DNA of 36,851 nt. Source: OMOG01 sp041485845 (GTDB taxonomy: Bacteria > Acidobacteriota > Terriglobia > Bryobacterales > Bryobacteraceae). This document shows positions 22,561 through 30,176 of the stretch, piece by piece (within the stretch, counting starts at the first letter, position 1; every line of letters begins with the position of its first letter). The notes under the pieces are model-generated. The model searched no databases. It saw nothing but the letters and a program-made list of their open reading frames with translations, and was not told where the DNA came from. The translations under genes were made by a program, and so were the position numbers. Location of the stretch: NCBI GenBank assembly GCA_041485845.1, contig JBGPKH010000008.1, positions 1 to 36,851 of the forward strand, read 5' to 3'.

Positions 22561-22696
22561 CATCCGATGTAGAGAGCGCAAATGTGCGCTGGAAGGGGAC
22601 ACGGTCCGGTCTCCTGGCCGGGTCTGGCCGGGCTGGCCGGGACGAGGGGTGGCGATTGGATGTCGGGAATGAGATACTGACGTCCCAGGAGAGCCC

Positions 22697-24550
22697 ATGT
22701 TCCGAAAACCAGCCTTTGCCCTGCTTGCGGTGGCCGCGATCGCAGGGTCTGTGAGCGCGCCAGCGCAATCCCAACGTCCTCGCGCGGGAGCGGCGCATGC
22801 CGCTGACGGTGAGACGCAGCCGCGACCGGCGAATCAGACGATGAAGCAGTTGGCGCGCGGCACGCAGTACGCCGCGGCGTCGATGACTCCCCAGGCCACG
22901 CTGACGGCAGAGCATATCTTGCGCGCTGGAGGCAATGCCTTCGACGCCATCGTTGCCGGGCAGGCCGTACTGGGCATTTCGCAACCCAACTCGAACGGCG
23001 TGGGCAGCGATGCGGTCCTGCTGATCTACGACGCCAAGGCGAAAAAGGTCTTCTCGCTGAACGCCGAGGGCGCCGCGCCCAAGCTGGCCACCATCGGATG
23101 GTACAAGGCCAACCAGGGCGGCAAGATTCCGGTCAACGACTCGCTGCTTTCGGGCACGGTCCCCGGCGTGGTGGACGCCTGGTACATCCTGCTTTCGCGT
23201 TGGGGAACCATGACCTTCGGCGAGCTGCTGGCCCCCGCCATCGAGCTCGCCGAGCACGGCATACCGATGGGGCGCGGGCTGAATTCGGCGGCGCTGAAGA
23301 AATATCCCACGAGCGCGCGCGTTTATGCGCCGCCGGACGGGCAGTCGTGGAAGGATGGCGACGTCTGGAAGAATCCCGATCTGGGGCGCACGCTCCGCCG
23401 CCTGGTGGAGGCCGAAAAGGAAGCCGCTCCGCAAGGCCGCCTGGCCGGGCTGAAGGCCGCTCGCGATCGTTTCTATAAGGGCGACATCGCGCGCGAAATG
23501 GCCAAATTCAGCGAGGAGAATGGCGGCCTGTTCCGCTACGAGGATTTCGCCAGCTACACGGCCAAAGTGGAAGAGCCGGTCTCGGTCAACTACCGCGGCT
23601 ACACGGTGTATAAGAACCCGTCCGCGAGCCAGGGACCGGCCGAGCTGATCGCGCTCAATCTGCTGGAGGGCTACGACCTCAAAAAGATGGGCCTCAATTC
23701 CGCCGAGTACATCCATACTTCCGCCGAAGCCATCAAGCTGGCCATGGCCGACCGCGACACCTATTTCGGCGACATGGACTTCATCGGGATTCCGTACGCG
23801 GGCCTGCTCTCGAAGGACTACGCCGGCACGCGCCGGAAGCTCATCGACCCCGGGAAGGCCGCGCTCGATTTCCGTCCCGGCGACGTCACCCCGTACGCCG
23901 GCAGCGATTACCAGCCGGTCAATCGCCCGCGCGATGTGGACGTGCGCGGAACCGCGGACCACCTGGGCGACACCAGCTATATCGCAGTGGTGGACCGCGA
24001 TCGCAACATGATTTCGTTCACGCCCAGCCTGCACAGCGGATTCGGCACCAAAGTGGTGGTGGGCAATCTCGGCTTCCTGTTCAACTGCCGCGGCGACTAC
24101 TACTCGCTGGTGCCCGGACACGCCAACGCGCTCGAGCCCGGCAAGCGGCCGCGCAGCACGCTGCAAGGAACGCTGGTGATGAAGGACGGCAAGCCGTTCC
24201 TGGTCACGGGCAGCCCTGGCGGCGACGACCAGTGCATGCGCACGATGCAGACGCTGCTCAACGTGGTGGATTTCGGGATGAACCTACAGCAGGCGATCGA
24301 GGCTCCGCGTTGGGCCACGCGCAGCTTCCCGGCCTCGCCGTTCCCGCACACCATGTATCCGGGCGATCTTTCGCTCGAGGGGCGTATTGCGGATGCCGTG
24401 CGCGACGAGTTGATCCGCCGCGGCCACAAGGTGGCGATGAAGGGACCGTGGTCGATGAACGAGAGCGCGGCCATTATGGTGGAAGAGAAGACCGGGACCG
24501 TCAGCGCCGGCGCGGACCCCCGGACAACGGCCCTCGCGCTGGCTTGGTAA
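22697..24550 (+). CDS. Gamma-glutamyltransferase family protein, secreted Ntn-hydrolase
   Basis: The 617-residue protein has a signal peptide (MFRKPAFALLAVAAIAGSVS) and a good ribosome site (AGGAG, 5 bases before ATG). It follows the gamma-glutamyltranspeptidase fold: GGNAFDAIVAGQAVLGISQP, SGTVPGVVDAWY, the autocleavage site GDTSYIAVVD with the predicted nucleophile Thr426 at the start of the small subunit, and GSPGGDDQCMRTM. Such proteins cut themselves into two subunits and hydrolyse or transfer gamma-glutamyl groups such as those of glutathione in the periplasm. The usual Arg that grips the gamma-glutamyl carboxylate could not be placed with confidence, so the substrate may differ. The next gene starts 7 bp after the stop. 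Confidence 0.9.
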   Translation: MFRKPAFALLAVAAIAGSVSAPAQSQRPRAGAAHAADGETQPRPANQTMKQLARGTQYAAASMTPQATLTAEHILRAGGNAFDAIVAGQAVLGISQPNSNGVGSDAVLLIYDAKAKKVFSLNAEGAAPKLATIGWYKANQGGKIPVNDSLLSGTVPGVVDAWYILLSRWGTMTFGELLAPAIELAEHGIPMGRGLNSAALKKYPTSARVYAPPDGQSWKDGDVWKNPDLGRTLRRLVEAEKEAAPQGRLAGLKAARDRFYKGDIAREMAKFSEENGGLFRYEDFASYTAKVEEPVSVNYRGYTVYKNPSASQGPAELIALNLLEGYDLKKMGLNSAEYIHTSAEAIKLAMADRDTYFGDMDFIGIPYAGLLSKDYAGTRRKLIDPGKAALDFRPGDVTPYAGSDYQPVNRPRDVDVRGTADHLGDTSYIAVVDRDRNMISFTPSLHSGFGTKVVVGNLGFLFNCRGDYYSLVPGHANALEPGKRPRSTLQGTLVMKDGKPFLVTGSPGGDDQCMRTMQTLLNVVDFGMNLQQAIEAPRWATRSFPASPFPHTMYPGDLSLEGRIADAVRDELIRRGHKVAMKGPWSMNESAAIMVEEKTGTVSAGADPRTTALALAW

Positions 24551-24557
24551 CCCAGCT

Positions 24558-25706
24558 ATGAAAACCCTGGCGACGATCTCCTTATCCGCGGTGTGTCTGG
24601 CAAGTGCCATGCTCGCCGCCGAAAACACTCGTCTCGTGGTTCGTGCGGTCGGACAGTTCGACACCCCCGGCACGCTGGTCTACAGCGTCTTCCTGGCGAG
24701 CCGCCAGGAGAAGCTCAGTGGGCTATCGATTCGAAGCGCGCTGCCGGCCGGCACACGATTCCTCGAGAATCTCGATATTCCCGCTGCGGCAGCCTACGAG
24801 GGTGTGGCCGGCGACGTGGTTCAGTGGTCGGTCGCGGCGCTCGATCGCGATACGCTGCTCGGTCCGTTTACCTTCCGCGTCAAGATCGACTCGCGGCCTG
24901 GGCTGGGGATCGTATCGCCACCCCAACGCCGTCCACACGATCCACGTGCCCTCGACATTCCGGCCGCCCCGGCGTTTTCGGTGTCGTATCAGCTTCCGGT
25001 GCCCGAGGTTCTCATCGACCCCGGCGTGTCCGCGAAGTTGCTTCCTTTGGCCGAGAGCGGCTCGATTACCTTTGACCAGCAGGGCACCATCGACGTCGAT
25101 CGGCGCAATGGTCTGGTCGCGGTGGGCGACACCGGCATTCTGATTTACGTCCCGCAGGGAGCCGTGGACCGCAGCGTAACGCTCACGTTCCGCCGATTGC
25201 CGGTGGATGACGACAAGGTGCCGCAGGGAGCGCGCGACACCTGGTGGTGCGGTCTCTATCAGATGTCCATCACACCGCGCGTAGATTTCACCAAGCCGAT
25301 CGCCTATGCGCTCCCCACGCGGCGGCCGATTCCGGCGGGACTGAACGTCCGCGCCTTTGCGAGCGCCGATTCCAAGGACTGGCGGGAACAGACGACTTCG
25401 CCCGTGGGTTCGTCGCCGTTCACCGCCAGACTGCAGTTCGGCTCCGGTTTCGGTTGTCAAACCATGCCCTTCGGCTACACCACTTGCTCCAACACCCCAG
25501 CCTGCGGTGGGTCTGGTTTCAGCACGGGATGTCCGTTCGGCGGAGGCTCCGGCTTTGGCGCGTTCGGGGTGAATTCGACCGACCGTGTCCAGGGGTCCAT
25601 CACCGGGGCTGCTCTAAGCCAGCAGTTCGGAACGACGGTCCAGCCCACGCAGATCCAGGATGGAACATCCAACACCATCATCGCGATTCTGATCGGCCTT
25701 CGCTGA
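24558..25706 (+). CDS. Secreted protein of unknown function with Cys/Gly-rich C-terminus
   Basis: I do not recognise this 382-residue protein. It has a clear signal peptide (MKTLATISLSAVCLASAMLA). Residues about 20-130 look like a beta-sandwich of the DUF11 or conserved-repeat kind (LVYSVFLASRQEKLSGLSIR, LPAGTRFLENLDIP, GDVVQWSVAALDRDTLLGPF). A middle part carries a ZU5-like stretch (DTGILIYVPQGAVDRSVTLT). A compact tail has cysteines spaced through CQTMPFGYTTCSNTPACGGS and GCPFGGGSGFGAFG. It ends QDGTSNTIIAILIGLR, close to the DGTSNT phrase of DUF1559-type proteins. It begins 7 bp after the gamma-glutamyltransferase stop with no ribosome site of its own, so the two are probably co-translated. 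Confidence 0.75.
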   Translation: MKTLATISLSAVCLASAMLAAENTRLVVRAVGQFDTPGTLVYSVFLASRQEKLSGLSIRSALPAGTRFLENLDIPAAAAYEGVAGDVVQWSVAALDRDTLLGPFTFRVKIDSRPGLGIVSPPQRRPHDPRALDIPAAPAFSVSYQLPVPEVLIDPGVSAKLLPLAESGSITFDQQGTIDVDRRNGLVAVGDTGILIYVPQGAVDRSVTLTFRRLPVDDDKVPQGARDTWWCGLYQMSITPRVDFTKPIAYALPTRRPIPAGLNVRAFASADSKDWREQTTSPVGSSPFTARLQFGSGFGCQTMPFGYTTCSNTPACGGSGFSTGCPFGGGSGFGAFGVNSTDRVQGSITGAALSQQFGTTVQPTQIQDGTSNTIIAILIGLR

Positions 25707-25713
25707 TCGCCCG

Positions 25714-25747
25714 TGGGACGGACGATCGCCTTTTGTCGTCTGTCACC
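25714..25747. repeat. Intergenic stem-loop repeat, copy 1 (between convergent genes)
   Basis: GACGGACGA (25717-25725) pairs with TCGTCTGTC (25736-25744) with one G-U, around a loop containing TTTTG. The surrounding words GTGGGAC, GACGATCG, TTTTGTCGTCTGTCACC recur at 28937-28970. Both copies lie between two converging genes, so each could act as a two-way terminator or belong to a dispersed repeat family. Confidence 0.6.
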
Positions 25748-25760
25748 TCCTGCCAAGCGT

Positions 25761-27704
25761 TTACCGCCCTCGCAGGCGGGCCGCGCGCGCCCGCACCCCG
25801 TTCGAATCGACGAAATTGGGCGCCAGCAGTACGTAAGTGTCGTAAGCCTCCAGAGCCTTGGCAAAGTTGCGGTCCGCTTCATACGCGAGCCCCAACTCCG
25901 CATACGTCGGCGCGTAGTTGGGGTCCAACTGAATCAGCGCTGTCGCCTCGCGCACCGCATCGGCATTGCGGCCGAGCAGCCGGTCGAGACGCAGCAGGCT
26001 CCAGCGATTCCCCACCGACCGCGGGTTGTACGCTACGGCCTGCTTGAGGTACGGGAGCGCTTTCGACAGGTCTCCCGCGGCGATCAATTGCGCGGCAATC
26101 TGGAAGGGCGGAAGCGCCCATTCCGGCGTGAGCTTCGCGGCCCGTTCGAATGATTGCCGCGCTTCCTTGGGGCGATTGATGCGCGCGAGCGCCACTCCCA
26201 GCGCATTGTGAGCGCAAGCGAACTGCGGATCGCGCTTCAAGGTGTTTTCCAGAGTGACGACTGCCTCGGAGAACCGTCCCTCGGCAATTTGCAGCCGGCC
26301 GCGGCAAAAGAGCTGGCGCACTTCGAGCGAGGAGTCGTACGGGCGAAGCACGCGCAGCCGATCGTAGGCATCCACGGCCCGTTGCAGCATCGCACCCTTC
26401 AAGCCCGTGGCGGTGGACTGGACGTAGTCTCCGACGCAGGCCTGTCCGAGTTCTTCCAGCGCGCCGCCGATCAGCGCCGTGGCCGTCGCCTGCGCCGGTC
26501 CCGAAAAATTCTGGCTGCGATAATATTCCCAGGCTCCATTCGGCTCCAGAACCCGGCCCGCGTTCAGCCGCTGTCTCAATTGCGCCAGCGGGCTGGCGGC
26601 CGGCGAAGCGATCGTCACGCGCGCCGGCAAGTTGCCCAGCGTGATCGTCCCTTCCAGGCTGGCGCCATCGGGAAAGTCGGCGGAGAAGGCGTGTGGGCCT
26701 GGCGGCACCGCATCGATGCGCAGCGTGCCGGCCGCGCGAATCCTGCCGCGAAAGATGTTATCGAGATACAGCGCGCTGGCGGCCGGCCCGGACACTTCCA
26801 CCTCCACCGCGCGCGCGGTGGGGATTGCGGTCTGCGGGGCCAACGCGATGGGGACGCGCGCATCGAACGTGCCGGCCACCTGCGGATGCTGACGCGTTCC
26901 GGTGAGCTCCGGGACGCGCCGGGAGGCGAAGTCGATGGCTTCGGACGCGCGAATCACGTGGTCGCCATCCACGTCGGCGGCGCCGCGCAGTCCCTGCAAA
27001 AGCGAGTAGGTGAAAGCGCCATGGCCGCCGTCCCACGTTTCAGCTTCGAAGGACTGCTCGCTCGGCCGCGTGGCCAGGAGTTTCAGGAAGGATCGGTCGC
27101 CCTGGCCGATCCGGGTCAGCGGTTCGGCTGCGCGGCTGGGCATGTCAGGCGCATAGCTCGACCACCCCAGCCGGCCGGTGTGGCAGGCGTCCACCACCAT
27201 CACGACCAGGCCGGCTTTCAAACGGCTGCTGAGCGTGCGGTCCACTTCATAAAAGGAGAGCGCCGTGGCGTGAAGGTTTTGCGGGTCGGAGTCGTTCGCC
27301 ACAAAGTATCCATCGTCCTGCTCGTCCACCACACCGTGTCCGGCGAAGAAGAGGTAGACGATGTCCTCGGGGCGCGCCGCATCCACCAGCCAGTTGTGGA
27401 GCGCGGCGCGGATCTGCGCAAGCGTAGCCTGCTGGTTGGTGAGAAGACGAATGTGATCTCCCGGCAGGGCGCCGCCTTCGAAGCTGCGCAGGAACGCGGC
27501 GAAGTCCTCGGCATCGCGGTGGGAGTAGTGCAGTTGGGCCGCGGGAGGAAGGTATTCATACGAGGACACCCCGACGACCAGCGCCCAGCGGGTGCCCCGG
27601 TCGCGCAGCGGATTGGCAATCGCGATCGGCTCGATGCGCAAATCGCGCGGCAGTTGCGCCAGCAGCGTCGCTGCGAGCGGGAATAGGAAGAGCCGGGCCT
27701 TCAT
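25761..27704 (-). CDS. Secreted caspase-like (peptidase C14) protein with TPR repeats
   Basis: I start at ATG 27704, which shares ATGA with the SDR stop and begins a signal peptide (MKARLFLFPLAATLLAQLP). Residues about 38-300 form a caspase/metacaspase p20 domain: RWALVVGVSSYEYLP, the catalytic His123 in LFFAGHG and the catalytic Cys174 in VVDACHTG. A PEGA-like beta segment follows (about 310-380, SALYLDNIFRGRIRA), and about 240 residues of TPR units to the end (GRFSEAVVTLENTLKRDPQF, NRPKEARQSFERAAKLTPEW, RNFAKALEAYDTYVLLAPNF). The total is 647 residues. Such proteins may cleave after Arg, Lys or Asp, but the target is unknown. A cytosolic SDR immediately upstream is an odd partner. Confidence 0.88.
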   Translation of the reverse strand: MKARLFLFPLAATLLAQLPRDLRIEPIAIANPLRDRGTRWALVVGVSSYEYLPPAAQLHYSHRDAEDFAAFLRSFEGGALPGDHIRLLTNQQATLAQIRAALHNWLVDAARPEDIVYLFFAGHGVVDEQDDGYFVANDSDPQNLHATALSFYEVDRTLSSRLKAGLVVMVVDACHTGRLGWSSYAPDMPSRAAEPLTRIGQGDRSFLKLLATRPSEQSFEAETWDGGHGAFTYSLLQGLRGAADVDGDHVIRASEAIDFASRRVPELTGTRQHPQVAGTFDARVPIALAPQTAIPTARAVEVEVSGPAASALYLDNIFRGRIRAAGTLRIDAVPPGPHAFSADFPDGASLEGTITLGNLPARVTIASPAASPLAQLRQRLNAGRVLEPNGAWEYYRSQNFSGPAQATATALIGGALEELGQACVGDYVQSTATGLKGAMLQRAVDAYDRLRVLRPYDSSLEVRQLFCRGRLQIAEGRFSEAVVTLENTLKRDPQFACAHNALGVALARINRPKEARQSFERAAKLTPEWALPPFQIAAQLIAAGDLSKALPYLKQAVAYNPRSVGNRWSLLRLDRLLGRNADAVREATALIQLDPNYAPTYAELGLAYEADRNFAKALEAYDTYVLLAPNFVDSNGVRARAARLRGR

Positions 27705-28450
27705 GGCAGCAGCCGCCCGCCATCCACTACCATCGTCTGCCCGGTGATGTACGATCCGCGGTCGCTGGCCAACAGAAGCGCGAGCTCCGCAACCTCCGCC
27801 GGCTGGCCCAGGTGCTTCACCGGCTGATCTTCGATGATCTTCTCGCGGGCCGCCGGGTCCTTCCAGTAGTATTCGCTCAGTACCGTCTGGATCAGGCCGG
27901 GCGCGATGGCATTCACGCGCACGCCGCGAGGTCCGAGCTCCAGCGCGTACGACTGGGTCATCATGATGAGCGCCGCCTTGGTCATACTGTACAGCATGCC
28001 GTGGTACTGCGGGCGGATTCCGGCGATGGAGGCGATGTTGACGATCGCGCCCCATCCCCGTTCGCACATGCCCGGGGCGACCGCCTGGATCAGGCGAAAC
28101 GCGCTCTTCAGGTTCACCTCCACCATCTTGTCGAACTTGCCTTCATCCACCTGGAGCACGGGCTCCTGGGCGATGTTGGTGGCGGCGTTGTTCACCAGAA
28201 TGTCGATCTTGCCGAATTCGCGAGTCGCGGTTGCCACCAGGCGCTGGATGTCGTCGGCGCGGCCCACGTGGCAGGCCAGCGGGAAGACTCTGCCGCCGCC
28301 GGTGATTTCCCAAGCGACGCGGTCGAGCGTCTCCTGCTTGCGTCCGCAGATCACAACCGTAGCGCCTTCGCGCGCGAACACCGTGGCGATCGCCCGGCCG
28401 ATTCCGCGGCTGGCGCCGGTCACGATGGCAACTCTGTCTTTGAGAATCAT
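27701..28450 (-). CDS. SDR family NAD(P)-dependent oxidoreductase
   Basis: The 249-residue protein is a classical short-chain dehydrogenase: TGASRGIG (11-18) for cofactor binding, LVNNAAT (86-91), catalytic Ser141, Tyr154 and Lys158 in NIASIAG and YSMTK, and PGLIQTVL after the active site. The C-terminus ITGQTMVVDGG is also typical. The closest everyday relatives are 3-oxoacyl-ACP reductase-like (FabG-type) or glucose dehydrogenase-like enzymes, so it might reduce or oxidise a 3-hydroxyacyl group, which would fit the acyl-CoA genes nearby. A purine-rich site (GAGGGAAAAAG) precedes the ATG. Its stop overlaps the start of the caspase gene by 4 nt (ATGA). Confidence 0.93.
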   Translation of the reverse strand: MILKDRVAIVTGASRGIGRAIATVFAREGATVVICGRKQETLDRVAWEITGGGRVFPLACHVGRADDIQRLVATATREFGKIDILVNNAATNIAQEPVLQVDEGKFDKMVEVNLKSAFRLIQAVAPGMCERGWGAIVNIASIAGIRPQYHGMLYSMTKAALIMMTQSYALELGPRGVRVNAIAPGLIQTVLSEYYWKDPAAREKIIEDQPVKHLGQPAEVAELALLLASDRGSYITGQTMVVDGGRLLP

Positions 28451-28468
28451 TTTCTTTTTCCCTCGACA

Positions 28469-28900
28469 ATGCTAGAATCGGCAAACTTGAGCCATCCCAA
28501 GAACACCCCCCAACAGACGCGGGATTTTCTCACCCGGCACGCATTCAACCATCTGCTGGGGTTCGAGCTGGTGCGCATGCACCGCGACGGCATCACCATC
28601 CGCTGCCGCGTGCGCCCGGAATTGTTGAACAGCGCCGGCTCGCTGCACGGCGGCGTCACCGCGAGCCTGGCCGACGCCGCGGTGGGCAGCGCGCTGCAGC
28701 ATCACTTCGGCGGCACGCGCCGGTTCACCACGGTCGAGCTCAAGGTCAACTACTTCCGGCCGGTCATCGAAGGGCGCCTGCTGGCGCGGTCGCACCTGCT
28801 GCGCGTGGGCTCCACCATCTGCGTGGCGCGCGTGGATCTCGCCGACGATCGGCGGCGCGAAGTGGGCGTCGCGATCGTCACGTACATGTTGCTGGCTTGA
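28469..28900 (+). CDS. PaaI-type hotdog-fold acyl-CoA thioesterase
   Basis: The 143-residue protein has the hotdog thioesterase pattern: HAFNHLLGFELVRMHRDGIT, then LLNSAGSLHGGVTASLADAA with the HGG(V)xxxLxD motif of the active-site helix, then TTVELKVNYFRPV and EVGVAIVTYM. It would cleave acyl-CoA, often phenylacetyl or other aromatic or medium-chain acyl groups. The ATG at 28469 lies only 18 bp from the divergent SDR start and has no ribosome site; a TTG near 28487 is an alternative. A TAGAAT box at 28472-28477 would suit the later start. The context of acyl-CoA dehydrogenases and a thiolase supports an acyl-CoA role. Confidence 0.87.
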   Translation: MLESANLSHPKNTPQQTRDFLTRHAFNHLLGFELVRMHRDGITIRCRVRPELLNSAGSLHGGVTASLADAAVGSALQHHFGGTRRFTTVELKVNYFRPVIEGRLLARSHLLRVGSTICVARVDLADDRRREVGVAIVTYMLLA

Positions 28901-28935
28901 GTGGGGCGGCCAATCCTGGCTTTGTCTAGTCAGAG

Positions 28936-28970
28936 GTGGGACAGACGATCGGTTTTTGTCGTCTGTCACC
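28936..28970. repeat. Intergenic stem-loop repeat, copy 2
   Basis: GACAGACGA (28940-28948) pairs perfectly with TCGTCTGTC (28959-28967) around a loop ending TTTTTG. The sequence is nearly the same as the copy at 25714-25747. It lies between the converging thioesterase and acyl-CoA dehydrogenase genes, so it may stop transcription from both sides. Confidence 0.65.
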
Positions 28971-29001
28971 CGCCGGCTTTCACCGCCGGCTTTCAGCCGG
29001 C
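28970..29001. repeat. Tandem 13-bp repeat with GCCGGC hairpin
   Basis: CCGCCGGCTTTCA is repeated at 28970-28982 and 28983-28995. GCCGGC (28985-28990), TTTCA and GCCGGC (28996-29001) form a short perfect hairpin that begins 18 bases from the end of the acyl-CoA dehydrogenase gene. It adjoins the larger stem-loop and strengthens the picture of a terminator-type region. Confidence 0.5.
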
Positions 29002-29018
29002 GCCGACCCACAAGGATC

Positions 29019-30176
29019 TTACCCATCGATCACCATCCGCGCGATGCGCTCCCGATGAAAGGCCGCATCGCCGAAAGCAATCTCGGAGGCCTTGGCGCGC
29101 CGGTAGTACAGGTGTAGATCGTTCTCCCACGTGAAGCCCATGCCGCCGTGTACCTGAATTCCGCGGTTGCCGGCTTCGCGGTACGCGTCGCTGGCGTACG
29201 CCTTCGCCACGGAGACGGCCGTCCGCGCGTCGGGCGCGCCCTCTTGCAGCGCCCACGCCGCATAGTACGCCGCGGAGCGCGAGCTTTCCGTCAGCAGCAG
29301 CATGTCGGCGCATTGGTGCTGCACGGCCTGGAACTGGCCGATGGGCTTGCCGAACTGCTTGCGCGTTTTGCAGTACTCCACCGCGATCTCGGTGACGCGC
29401 TGCATGCCCCCAACCATTTCCGCGGCCAGCGCCACGGTCGCGATGTCGAGCGCGCGCTCCAGCGCGCGCTGCGCTTCATCGCCAGTGGCGAGCACCTCCA
29501 CTTCGGCCCGATCGAAATCGACACAGTAGAGCTGGCGCGTGCGGTCGATGGCGGGCATCGCGAGGGTCAAGACCGCTCCCTCCGGTCGCGGCTCAGCAAG
29601 CGCTTCCGAGCCGCGGCCAAAGGGAGCGGTGTTGCGGGAACTTCTGCAACCTGCCACTAGTCCGATCGCGAGGTCGCCGCCGCTGCGGGCGATGCAGAGA
29701 AGAGACTCGGCGGTACTGGCGTCCGGCACGAACAGTTTGCGCCCGGTGACGCGGCCATTCGCGGCTTCCGTGCGAACGCCCTCCGCGTCCCAGCGCGCAC
29801 TTTCTTCGAGCAGGGCCACCGTGGCCCGCTCGCGTCCTTCGCAAATCGCCCGCAGACGGCCGCGTGCTTGCGGAAGACTGTTCAGCAACGCCCCGGCCAG
29901 GAAGACCGTGGAGAAATACGGGCCCGGCAGCAGCGCGCGGCCCATTTCCTCGGCCGCCACCGCCATTTCGACTAGGCCCAGCCCCATGCCGCCGTCGTGT
30001 TCGTCGAAGATGATTCCCGTCCAGCCGTTTTCCGCGAGCTTCTGCCACAGACTCGCGTCGTAGGCGCCGTCGATCTCCATGAGTCGGCGGACCTCAGCCA
30101 TGGGACACTCGGTCGCGAAGAATTCGCGCGCGGAATTCTTGAGCAGCCGTTGGGTTTCGGTCAGTCCGAATTGCAT
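29019..30176 (-). CDS. Acyl-CoA dehydrogenase family protein (second of pair)
   Basis: I start at ATG 30176, sharing one base with the TAA of the upstream dehydrogenase (TAATG), giving 385 residues from MQFGLTETQRLLKNSAREFF. The helical N-terminal domain (ENGWTGIIFDEHDGGMGLGL), middle beta domain and C-terminal FAD domain (YCKTRKQFGKPIGQFQAVQH, GNRGIQVHGGMGFTWENDLH) are all present. It oxidises acyl-CoA to trans-2-enoyl-CoA and passes electrons to ETF. Its middle region is more divergent than that of its partner. Paired acyl-CoA dehydrogenases of this kind often form heteromeric enzymes, for example in steroid or branched side-chain breakdown; that is inference here. Confidence 0.92.
   Translation of the reverse strand: MQFGLTETQRLLKNSAREFFATECPMAEVRRLMEIDGAYDASLWQKLAENGWTGIIFDEHDGGMGLGLVEMAVAAEEMGRALLPGPYFSTVFLAGALLNSLPQARGRLRAICEGRERATVALLEESARWDAEGVRTEAANGRVTGRKLFVPDASTAESLLCIARSGGDLAIGLVAGCRSSRNTAPFGRGSEALAEPRPEGAVLTLAMPAIDRTRQLYCVDFDRAEVEVLATGDEAQRALERALDIATVALAAEMVGGMQRVTEIAVEYCKTRKQFGKPIGQFQAVQHQCADMLLLTESSRSAAYYAAWALQEGAPDARTAVSVAKAYASDAYREAGNRGIQVHGGMGFTWENDLHLYYRRAKASEIAFGDAAFHRERIARMVIDG

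Noticed and set aside
22547..24166. 539-codon minus-strand open frame opposite the gamma-glutamyltransferase
   Set aside because: The plus strand carries a complete, recognisable enzyme with ribosome site and signal peptide; the minus frame resembles no family.
26154..27686. 510-codon plus-strand open frame opposite the caspase-TPR gene
   Set aside because: The minus strand has intact caspase and TPR motifs; the opposite frame is Arg/Gly-rich shadow sequence.
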